Positions 29,501-41,500 of a stretch of 64,000 nt of DNA are shown here, piece after piece; the stretch's first letter is position 1, and the number at the start of each line of letters is the position of its first letter. The translations under genes and the position numbers were made by a program. Source of the stretch: Nematostella vectensis (taxonomy: Eukaryota; Cnidaria; Anthozoa; Actiniaria; Edwardsiidae); assembly GCF_932526225.1 (NCBI RefSeq), contig NC_064046.1, positions 434,001-498,000 of the forward strand, given 5' to 3'. The notes below the pieces were generated by a model, which was not told the origin of the DNA, did no database searches, and was given only the letters and a program-made list of their open reading frames with translations.

Positions 29501-32500
29501 GAGACTTCAAGTATTGAATACACTCTTATATCTGTAATGGCAATGGAGGGGCAGATTCTTTATTGCAAGAGACTTCAGGTATTGAATACACTCTTATATC
29601 TGTAATGGCAATGGAGGAGCAGGTTCTTTATTGCAAGAGACTTCAGGTATTGAATACACTCTTATATCTGTAATGGCAATGGAGAGGCAGGTTCTTTATT
29701 GCAAGAGACTTCAGGTATTGAATACACTCTTATATCTGTAATGGCAATGGAGGGGCAGGTTCTTTATTGCAAGAGACTTCAGGTCTTGAATACACTCTTA
29801 TATCTGTAATGGCAATGGAGGGGCAGGTTCTTTATTGCAAGAGACTTCAGGTCTTGAATACACTCTTATATCTGTAATGGCAATGGAGGGGCAGGTTCTT
29901 TATTGCAAGAGACTTCAGGTATTGAATACACTCTTATATCTGTAATGGCAATGGAGGGCAGGTTCTTTATTGCAATAGACTTCAGGTATTGAATACACTC
30001 TTATATCTGTAATGGAAATGGAGGGGCAGATTCTTTATTGCAAGAGACTTCAAGTATTGAATACACTCTTATATCTGTAATGGCAATGGAGGGGCAGGTT
30101 CTTTATTGCAAGAGACTTCAGGTCTTGAATACACTCTTATATCTGTAATGGAAATGGAGGGGCAGATTCTTTATTGCAAGAGACTTCAAGTATTGAATAC
30201 ACTCTTATATCTGTAATGGCAATGGAGGGGCAGGTTCTTTATTGCAATAGACTTCAGGTATTGAATACACTCTTATATCTGTAATGGCAATGGAGGGGCA
30301 GGTTCTTTATTGCAAGAGACTTCAGGTATTGAATACACTCTTATATCTGTAATGGCAATGGAGGGGCAGGTTCTTTATTGCAAGAGACTTCAGGTATTGA
30401 ATACACTCTTATATCTGTAATGGCAATGGAGGGGCAGATTCTTTATTGCAAGAGACTTCAGGTATTGAATACACTCTTATATCTGTAATGGCAATGGAGG
30501 GGCAGGTTCTTTATTGCAATAGACTTCAGGTCTTGAATACACTCTATATCTGTAATGGCAATGGAGGGGCAGATTCTTTATTGCAAGAGACTTCAGGTAT
30601 TGAATACACTCTATATCTGTAATGGCAATGGAGGGGCAGGTTCTTTATTGCAAGAGACTTCAGGTATTGAATACACTCTTATATCTGTAATGGCAATGGA
30701 GGGGCAGGTTCTTTATTGCAAGAGACTTCAGGTCTTGAATACACTCTTATATCTGTAATGGCAATGGAGGGGCAGATTCTTTATTGCAATAGACTTCAGG
30801 TCTTGAATACACTCTATATCTGTAATGGCAATGGAGGGGCAGATTCTTTATTGCAAGAGACTTCAGGTATTGAATACACTCTTATATCTGTAATGGCAAT
30901 GGAGGAGCAGGTTCTTTATTGCAAGAGACTTCAGGTATTGAATACACTCTTATATCTGTAATGGCAATGGAGAGGCAGGTTCTTTATTGCAAGAGACTTC
31001 AGGTATTGAATACACTCTTATATCTGTAATGGCAATGGAGGGGCAGGTTCTTTATTGCAAGAGACTTCAGGTCTTGAATACACTCTTATATCTGTAATGG
31101 CAATGGAGGGGCAGGTTCTTTATTGCAAGAGACTTCAGGTCTTGAATACACTCTTATATCTGTAATGGCAATGGAGGGGCAGGTTCTTTATTGCAAGAGA
31201 CTTCAGGTATTGAATACACTCTTATATCTGTAATGGCAATGGAGGGCAGGTTCTTTATTGCAATAGACTTCAGGTATTGAATACACTCTTATATCTGTAA
31301 TGGAAATGGAGGGGCAGATTCTTTATTGCAAGAGACTTCAAGTATTGAATACACTCTTATATCTGTAATGGCAATGGAGGGGCAGGTTCTTTATTGCAAG
31401 AGACTTCAGGTCTTGAATACACTCTTATATCTGTAATGGAAATGGAGGGGCAGATTCTTTATTGCAAGAGACTTCAAGTATTGAATACACTCTTATATCT
31501 GTAATGGCAATGGAGGGGCAGATTCTTTATTGCAAGAGACTTCAGGTATTGAATACACTCTTATATCTGTAATGGCAATGGAGGAGCAGGTTCTTTATTG
31601 CAAGAGACTTCAGGTATTGAATACACTCTTATATCTGTAATGGCAATGGAGAGGCAGGTTCTTTATTGCAAGAGACTTCAGGTATTGAATACACTCTTAT
31701 ATCTGTAATGGCAATGGAGGGGCAGGTTCTTTATTGCAAGAGACTTCAGGTCTTGAATACACTCTTATATCTGTAATGGCAATGGAGGGGCAGGTTCTTT
31801 ATTGCAAGAGACTTCAGGTCTTGAATACACTCTTATATCTGTAATGGCAATGGAGGGGCAGGTTCTTTATTGCAAGAGACTTCAGGTATTGAATACACTC
31901 TTATATCTGTAATGGCAATGGAGGGCAGGTTCTTTATTGCAATAGACTTCAGGTATTGAATACACTCTTATATCTGTAATGGAAATGGAGGGGCAGATTC
32001 TTTATTGCAAGAGACTTCAAGTATTGAATACACTCTTATATCTGTAATGGCAATGGAGGGGCAGGTTCTTTATTGCAAGAGACTTCAGGTCTTGAATACA
32101 CTCTTATATCTGTAATGGAAATGGAGGGGCAGATTCTTTATTGCAAGAGACTTCAAGTATTGAATACACTCTTATATCTGTAATGGCAATGGAGGGGCAG
32201 GTTCTTTATTGCAATAGACTTCAGGTATTGAATACACTCTTATATCTGTAATGGCAATGGAGGGGCAGGTTCTTTATTGCAAGAGACTTCAGGTATTGAA
32301 TACACTCTTATATCTGTAATGGCAATGGAGGGGCAGGTTCTTTATTGCAAGAGACTTCAGGTATTGAATACACTCTTATATCTGTAATGGCAATGGAGGG
32401 GCAGATTCTTTATTGCAAGAGACTTCAGGTATTGAATACACTCTTATATCTGTAATGGCAATGGAGGGGCAGGTTCTTTATTGCAATAGACTTCAGGTCT

Positions 32501-35500
32501 TGAATACACTCTATATCTGTAATGGCAATGGAGGGGCAGATTCTTTATTGCAAGAGACTTCAGGTATTGAATACACTCTATATCTGTAATGGCAATGGAG
32601 GGGCAGGTTCTTTATTGCAAGAGACTTCAGGTATTGAATACACTCTTATATCTGTAATGGCAATGGAGGGGCAGGTTCTTTATTGCAAGAGACTTCAGGT
32701 CTTGAATACACTCTTATATCTGTAATGGCAATGGAGGGGCAGATTCTTTATTGCAATAGACTTCAGGTCTTGAATACACTCTATATCTGTAATGGCAATG
32801 GAGGGGCAGATTCTTTATTGCAAGAGACTTCAGGTATTGAATACACTCTTATATCTGTAATGGCAATGGAGGAGCAGGTTCTTTATTGCAAGAGACTTCA
32901 GGTATTGAATACACTCTTATATCTGTAATGGCAATGGAGAGGCAGGTTCTTTATTGCAAGAGACTTCAGGTATTGAATACACTCTTATATCTGTAATGGC
33001 AATGGAGGGGCAGGTTCTTTATTGCAAGAGACTTCAGGTCTTGAATACACTCTTATATCTGTAATGGCAATGGAGGGGCAGGTTCTTTATTGCAAGAGAC
33101 TTCAGGTCTTGAATACACTCTTATATCTGTAATGGCAATGGAGGGGCAGGTTCTTTATTGCAAGAGACTTCAGGTATTGAATACACTCTTATATCTGTAA
33201 TGGCAATGGAGGGCAGGTTCTTTATTGCAATAGACTTCAGGTATTGAATACACTCTTATATCTGTAATGGAAATGGAGGGGCAGATTCTTTATTGCAAGA
33301 GACTTCAAGTATTGAATACACTCTTATATCTGTAATGGCAATGGAGGGGCAGGTTCTTTATTGCAAGAGACTTCAGGTCTTGAATACACTCTTATATCTG
33401 TAATGGAAATGGAGGGGCAGATTCTTTATTGCAAGAGACTTCAAGTATTGAATACACTCTTATATCTGTAATGGCAATGGAGGGGCAGATTCTTTATTGC
33501 AAGAGACTTCAGGTATTGAATACACTCTTATATCTGTAATGGCAATGGAGGAGCAGGTTCTTTATTGCAAGAGACTTCAGGTATTGAATACACTCTTATA
33601 TCTGTAATGGCAATGGAGAGGCAGGTTCTTTATTGCAAGAGACTTCAGGTATTGAATACACTCTTATATCTGTAATGGCAATGGAGGGGCAGGTTCTTTA
33701 TTGCAAGAGACTTCAGGTCTTGAATACACTCTTATATCTGTAATGGCAATGGAGGGGCAGGTTCTTTATTGCAAGAGACTTCAGGTCTTGAATACACTCT
33801 TATATCTGTAATGGCAATGGAGGGGCAGGTTCTTTATTGCAAGAGACTTCAGGTATTGAATACACTCTTATATCTGTAATGGCAATGGAGGGCAGGTTCT
33901 TTATTGCAATAGACTTCAGGTATTGAATACACTCTTATATCTGTAATGGAAATGGAGGGGCAGATTCTTTATTGCAAGAGACTTCAAGTATTGAATACAC
34001 TCTTATATCTGTAATGGCAATGGAGGGGCAGGTTCTTTATTGCAAGAGACTTCAGGTCTTGAATACACTCTTATATCTGTAATGGAAATGGAGGGGCAGA
34101 TTCTTTATTGCAAGAGACTTCAAGTATTGAATACACTCTTATATCTGTAATGGCAATGGAGGGGCAGATTCTTTATTGCAAGAGACTTCAGGTATTGAAT
34201 ACACTCTTATATCTGTAATGGCAATGGAGGAGCAGGTTCTTTATTGCAAGAGACTTCAGGTATTGAATACACTCTTATATCTGTAATGGCAATGGAGAGG
34301 CAGGTTCTTTATTGCAAGAGACTTCAGGTATTGAATACACTCTTATATCTGTAATGGCAATGGAGGGGCAGGTTCTTTATTGCAAGAGACTTCAGGTCTT
34401 GAATACACTCTTATATCTGTAATGGCAATGGAGGGGCAGGTTCTTTATTGCAAGAGACTTCAGGTCTTGAATACACTCTTATATCTGTAATGGCAATGGA
34501 GGGGCAGGTTCTTTATTGCAAGAGACTTCAGGTATTGAATACACTCTTATATCTGTAATGGCAATGGAGGGCAGGTTCTTTATTGCAATAGACTTCAGGT
34601 ATTGAATACACTCTTATATCTGTAATGGAAATGGAGGGGCAGATTCTTTATTGCAAGAGACTTCAAGTATTGAATACACTCTTATATCTGTAATGGCAAT
34701 GGAGGGGCAGGTTCTTTATTGCAAGAGACTTCAGGTCTTGAATACACTCTTATATCTGTAATGGAAATGGAGGGGCAGATTCTTTATTGCAAGAGACTTC
34801 AAGTATTGAATACACTCTTATATCTGTAATGGCAATGGAGGGGCAGGTTCTTTATTGCAATAGACTTCAGGTATTGAATACACTCTTATATCTGTAATGG
34901 CAATGGAGGGGCAGGTTCTTTATTGCAAGAGAATTCAAGTATTGAATACACTCTTATATCTGTAATGGAAATGGAGGGGCAGGTTCTTTATTGCAAGAGA
35001 CTTCAAGTATTGAATACACTCTTATATCTGTAATGGCAATGGAGGGGCAGGTTCTTTATTGCAAGAGACTTCAGATATTGAATACACTCTTATATCTGTA
35101 ATGGCAATGGAGGGGCAGGTTCTTTATTGCAAGAGACTTCAAGTATTGAATACACTCTTATATCTGTAATGGCAATGGAGGGCAGGTTCTTTATTGCAAG
35201 AGACTTCAAGTATTGAATACACTCTTATATCTGTAATGGCAATGGAGGGGCAGGTTCTTTATTGCAAGAGACTTCAAGTATTGAATACACTCTTATATCT
35301 GTAATGGAAATGGAGGGGCAGATTCTTTATTGCAAGAGACTTCAGGTATTGAATACACTCTTATATCTGTAATGGAAATGGAGGGGCAGGTTCTTTATTG
35401 CAAGAGACTTCAAGTATTGAATACACTCTTATATCTGTAATGGAAATGGAGGGGCAGATTCTTTATTGCAAGAGACTTCAGGTATTGAATACACTCTTAT

Positions 35501-38500
35501 ATCTGTAATGGCAATGGAGGGGCAGATTCTTTATTGCAAGAGACTTCAAGTATTGAATACACTCTTATATCTGTAATGGCAATGGAGGGGCAGATTCTTT
35601 ATTGCAAGAGACTTCAAGTATTGAATACACTCTTATATCTGTAATGGCAATGGAGGGGCAGGTTCTTTCTTGCAAGAGACTTCAGGTATTGAATACACTC
35701 TTATATCTGTAATGGCAATGGAGGGGCAGGTTCTTTATTGCAAGAGACTTCAGGTATTGGAATGTAATGGGAAGCAGAGGTGCATTGTGCTGTGGCCTAG
35801 AATTGAATTTAGCTGTTAACTCAGGATGTTTTATCGTCTTGATTTGGGATTTGTGTCTTAAATAAGTTAGTGTCAGTCTTCCATGTGTTTCTTGTCCTGC
35901 TAACCTAGTGTAAGACTGACAGACTCAGCTTGTACGTACATGGTACATCAAACAAGGGCTGTGTGCCCCAGTTATTAGGCTAATTACCAGAGGCAAAGTT
36001 ACCTCCAGCATCTTTGGTAAAGGCTCTTTTTAGTTCGGAATAGTAAAAGGCAAGGGTTGTCAGTCTCTATGAATGTAGTACAAACTGGGGATGGAAGCAT
36101 GTTGGTGTCTTCATACAACAATACCCCAAATGATCTAATAAACGCCAGGGCGTTTATTAAATTTTGATGGTAGCAGGGGTGTGTTCAATAGATCAGTGTT
36201 TTTTAGAGAGGGGGGGTTATATTAAACTATAACAATAAACCATACAAAGTGCAGTCGGGGGTTTCTAATTTCAGCCATGATCACGTTAAAGTATAGTCTG
36301 TGTAGCAAGTGTTTCTCGACATCGAACAAGTCTCACCCAGTAGAAGCCAAGCTCAGATTAGGCAAAAAGGCAAAAAAAAATATTTATATTAATGGAATTC
36401 CTATGTGGTTTGTTTTTAAGCTTGAAGGGAGGGTAGGGAGGCGTTAAAAAGGGGGGGGGTGTTCAATACAAACTTGCACAGTATGCTTGGGGGGTGCACT
36501 TATTAGATAGGAGGCATTCTTCAGATAAGGGGCGTTTATTAGACCATTTACAGACTGGTTGGTGTAACCAGCTTATTGGGATTGAGTGCACAAGACAGGT
36601 GTGAGAAAACATTTTTTTTTTCATCAAGATAGGAAAAGCCCCATGGATTTGGTTGTAGAAGCTTTATTATACATTTTCCTATACTTGGTCACAATTTTTA
36701 TGGATACTTGTGCTCTATTGATTTCAGCCTAGATCCTGCATTGTACAAAGCTTGCAAGAACGATGCCCATAATGTCTGCCATGCCAAGTCTTTCTCCGAA
36801 GATTCTGATGAAGTTCCCAATGGCATGATCGTTTCTTGTCTGTACAGAAACTCATTTGAAGGGAGCCCGAGCAAAGTATGTCTCATAAATTCTCTACTTA
36901 CAATGTGTCTTACATGAAGCTTTTGAATACTCTTCTAAGTTGCGAAAAGACACATTCTTATTACCCCTGCATGAGCTTCTTGGTTTGTTTTGGTGTGTGT
37001 CTTTGTTGCCTCACTTTTCTTGGTGTGTGCCTTTGTTGTCTAACTTTTCTTGGTGTTTGTCTTGTAATCTCACTTTTCTTGGTGTGTGTCTTTGTTGCCT
37101 CACTTTTCTTGTTGTGTGTTTTTGTTGTCTCACTTTTCTTGTTGTGTGCCTTTGTTGTCTCACTTTTCTTGGTGTGTGCTTTGTTGTCTCACTTTTCTTG
37201 TTGTGTGTTTTTGTTGTCTCACTTTTCTTGGTGTGTGTCTTTGTTGTCTCACTTTTCTTGGTGTGTGCTTTGTTGCCTCACTTTTCTTGTTGTGTGTCTT
37301 TGTTGTCTCACTTTTCTTGGTGTGTGTCTTTGTTGTCTCACTTTTCTTGGTGTGTGTCTTTGTTGTCTTTATTTTCTTGGTGTGTGTCTTTGTTGTCTCA
37401 CTTTTCTTGGTGTGTGTCTTTGTTGTCTCTATTTTCTTGGTGTGTGTCTTTGTTGCCTCACTTTTCTTGGTGTGTGTTTTTGTTGTCTAAATTTTCTTGG
37501 TGTGTGTCTTTGTTGTCTCACTTTTCTTGGTGTGTGTCTTTGTTGCCTCACTTTTCTTGGTGTGTGTCTTTGTTGTCTCACTTTTCTTGGTGTGTGTCTT
37601 TGTTGTCTCTATTTTCTTGGTGTGTGTCTTTGTTGTCTCACTTTTCTTGGTGTGTGTCTTTGTTGTCTAACTTTTCTTGGTGTTTGTCTTCTAATCTCAC
37701 TTTTCTTGGTGTGTGTTTTTGTTGTCTCACTTTTCTTGGTGTGTGTCTTTGTTGTCTCACTTTTCTTGGTGTGTGTTTTTGTTGCCTCACTTTTCTTGGT
37801 GTGTGCCTTTGATGTCTAACTTTTCTTGGTGTGTGTCTTTGTTGTCTAACTTTTCTTGGTGTGTGTCTTTGTTGCCTCACTTTTCTTGTTGTGTGTTTTT
37901 GTTGTCTCACTTTTCTTGGTGTGTGTCTTTGTTGTCTAACTTTTCTTGGTGTGTGTCTTTGTTGTTTCACTTTCTTGTTGTGTGCCTTTGTTGTCTCACT
38001 TTCTTGGTGTGTGTCTTTGTTGCCTCACTTTTCTTGGTGTGTGTCTTTGTTGTTTTTATTTTCTTGGTGTGTGTCTTTGTTGTCTCACTTTTCTTGGTGT
38101 GTGTTTTTGTTGTCTCACTTTTCTTGTTGTGTGCCTTTGTTGTCTCTATTTTCTTGGTGTGTGTCTTTGTTGCCTCACTTTTCTTGGTGTGTGTTTTTGT
38201 TGTCTAACTTTTCTTGGTGTATGTCTTTGTTGTCTCACTTTTCTTGGTGTGTGTCTTTGTTGCCTCACTTTTCTTGGTGTGTGTCTTTGTTGTCTCACTT
38301 TTCTTGGTGTGTGTCTTTGTTGTCTCTATTTTCTTGGTGTGTGTCTTTGTTGTCTCACTTTTCTTGGTGTGTGTCTTTGTTGTCTAACTTTTCTTGGTGT
38401 TTGTCTTCTAATCTCACTTTTCTTGGTGTGTGTTTTTGTTGTCTCACTTTTCTTGGTGTGTGTCTTTGTTGTCTCACTTTTCTTGGTGTGTGTTTTTGTT

Positions 38501-41500
38501 GCCTCACTTTTCTTGGTGTGTGCCTTTGTTGTCTAACTTTTCTTGGTGTGTGTCTTTGTTGTCTAACTTTTCTTGGTGTGTGTCTTTGTTGCCTCACTTT
38601 TCTTGTTGTGTGTTTTTGTTGTCTCACTTTTCTTGGTGCGTGTCTTTGTTGTCTAACTTTTCTTGGTGTGTGTCTTTGTTGTTTCACTTTCTTGTTGTGT
38701 GCCTTTGTTGTCTCACTTTCTTGGTGTGTGTCTTTGTTGCCTCACTTTTCTTGGTGTGTGTCTTTGTTGTCTTTATTTTCTTGGTGTGTGTCTTTGTTGT
38801 CTCACTTTTCTTGGTGTGTGTTTTTGTTGTCTCACTTTTCTTGTTGTGTGCCTTTGTTGTCTCTATTTTCTTGGTGTGTGTCTTTGTTGCCTCACTTTTC
38901 TTGTTGTGTGTTTTTGTTGTCTAACTTTTCTTGTTGTGTGTCTTTGTTGTCTAACTTTTCTTGGTGTGTGTCTTTGTTGCCTCACTTTTCTTGGTGTGTG
39001 TCTTTGTTGCCTCACTTTTCTTGGTGTGTGTCTTTGTTGTCTATATTTTCTTGGTGTGTGTCTTTGTTGTCTAACTTTTCTTGGTGTGTGTCTTTGTTGT
39101 TTCACTTTCTTGTTGTGTGCCTTTGTTGTCTCACTTTCTTGGTGTGTGTCTTTGTTGCCTCACTTTTCTTGGTGTGTGTCTTTGTTGTCTTTATTTTCTT
39201 GGTGTGTGTCTTTGTTGTCTCACTTTTCTTGGTGTGTGTTTTTGTTGTCTCACTTTTCTTGTTGTGTGCCTTTGTTGTCTCTATTTTCTTGGTGTGTGTC
39301 TTTGTTGCCTCACTTTTCTTGTTGTGTGTTTTTGTTGTCTAACTTTTCTTGTTGTGTGTCTTTGTTGTGTAACTTTTCTTGGTGTGTGTCTTTGTTGCCT
39401 CACTTTTCTTGGTGTGTGTCTTTGTTGCCTCACTTTTCTTGGTGTGTGTCTTTGTTGTCTCTATTTTCTTGGTGTGTGTCTTTGTTGTCTCACTTTTCTT
39501 GGTGTGTGTCTTTGTTGTCTAACTTTTCTTGGTGTTTGTCTTCTAATCTCACTTTTCTTGGTGTGTGTTTTTGTTGTCTCACTTTTCTTGGTGTGTGTCT
39601 TTGTTGTCTCACTTTTCTTGGTGTGTGTTTTTGTTGCCTCACTTTTCTTGTTGTGTGCCTTTGTTGTCTAACTTTTCTTGGTGTGTGTCTTTGTTGTCTA
39701 ACTTTTCTTGGTGTGTGTCTTTGTTGCCTCACTTTTCTTGTTGTGTGTTTTTGTTGTCTCACTTTTCTTGGTGTGTGTCTTTGTTGTCTAACTTTTCTTG
39801 GTGTGTGTCTTTGTTGTTTCACTTTCTTGTTGTGTGCCTTTGTTGTCTCACTTTCTTGGTGTGTGTCTTTGTTGCCTCACTTTTCTTGGTGTGTGTCTTT
39901 GTTGTCTTTATTTTCTTGGTGTGTGTCTTTGTTGTCTCACTTTTCTTGGTGTGTGTTTTTGTTGTCTCACTTTTCTTGTTGTGTGCCTTTGTTGTCTCTA
40001 TTTTCTTGGTGTGTGTCTTTGTTGCCTCACTTTTCTTGTTGTGTGTTTTTGTTGTCTAACTTTTCTTGTTGTGTGTCTTTGTTGTGTAACTTTTCTTGGT
40101 GTGTGTCTTTGTTGCCTCACTTTTCTTGGTGTGTGTCTTTGTTGCCTCACTTTTCTTGGTGTGTGTCTTTGTTGTCTATATTTTCTTGGTGTGTGTCTTT
40201 GTTGTCTCACTTTTCTTGGTGTGTGTCTTTGTTGTCTCTATTTTCTTGGTGTGTGTCTTTGTTGCCTCACTTTTCTTGGTGTGTGTTTTTGTTGTCTAAC
40301 TTTTCTTGGTGTGTGTCTTTGTTGTCTCACTTTTCTTGGTGTGTGTCTTTGTTGTCTCACTTTTCTTGGTGTGTGTCTTTGTTGTCTCACTTTCTTGGTG
40401 TGTGTCTTTGTTGTCTCACTTTTCTTGGTGTGTGTCTTTGTTGTCTTTATTTTCTTGGTGTGTGTCTTTGTTGTGTCACTTTTCTTGGTGTGTGTCTTTG
40501 TTGTTTCACTTTCTTGTTGTGTGTCTTTGTTGTCTCACTTTTCTTGGTGTGTGTCTTTGTTGTCTCTATTTTCTTGGTGTGTGTTTTTGTTATCTCACTT
40601 TTGTATGTGTCTGTGTTGAGTCTCACACTTCTTGTGTGCATCTGTGTTGTACAGATATCTGATGACTGCTCCTCGCATGTACGCCGTGTGATGCATCAGC
40701 GCGCCCTAGATGTTCACCTCATTCCAGAGGTTCAGGAGGGATGTATGAGGGACTTAGGGCAACACTGCAGTGCTAATATTGAGAAAGGACAGGTACTACC
40801 AACCTGCTAATTACATAATAGAGAGCTTCAGATAAAATTTTTAAATAATAAAATAAATTTTTTTAATGCGAACGACATCAAGAACAGCGTTCATGCTCAC
40901 AAAATGCTGAAAACAGTATTGAGGTCCCTGACAGCAAATCTACCTAACAGCATTTTTCCTATTTTCACATTCTATATGTGTGGTCACAAACATCATATCG
41001 TTTTTTCAGCAGTTTGTGAGCGTGTGGGCTGTTCTTGATGCTGTTTGTATTGACTTGCTTGAGCCCTCTAATGTTTGGAACCCAAGCTTATTACCTTGGT
41101 TTTGGTCGCTGTAAGCATTTTCCAGAAACTTTATTATCTAGTCACAAGAACAAATTTCCTTTTTAAATCCTACATACTTATGGTTTATTTTGATAAAAAT
41201 GAATTGATGTAATATTAAAAACTATGATTGTTTTGAAAATATAATTATCCTTGCATTCTTCGAAGATCAAGAAATTAAAAGGAGCTCTTTCTCTTGTAGA
41301 TGGATTGAATTTCACAGTAATTCAAGTGGATTTAGTTTGGTCCTGAAATATATACATCTCATTTGCATTGATTTTGGTGGCAGTGAAAGCCTCATATCCC
41401 ATATTAGTGTATTATCGCTATAACATCTCATATTATTATTCCTGTGATATGTCATATTATTGCTGTATTGCTGTAAGAATCTCCTATTATTATTACTGTA

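Noticed and set aside
25825-35757. CRISPR-like regular repeats
   Set aside because: The units are contiguous, with no unique spacers, and include exon and donor sequence; this is a eukaryotic intronic minisatellite.
37831-40810. Open frames of 503 and 715 codons rich in Leu, Val, Cys and Phe
   Set aside because: They are translations of the 30-bp minisatellite, which has no stops in several frames. Only the last ~46 codons (exon 14 of GLG1) are genuine.
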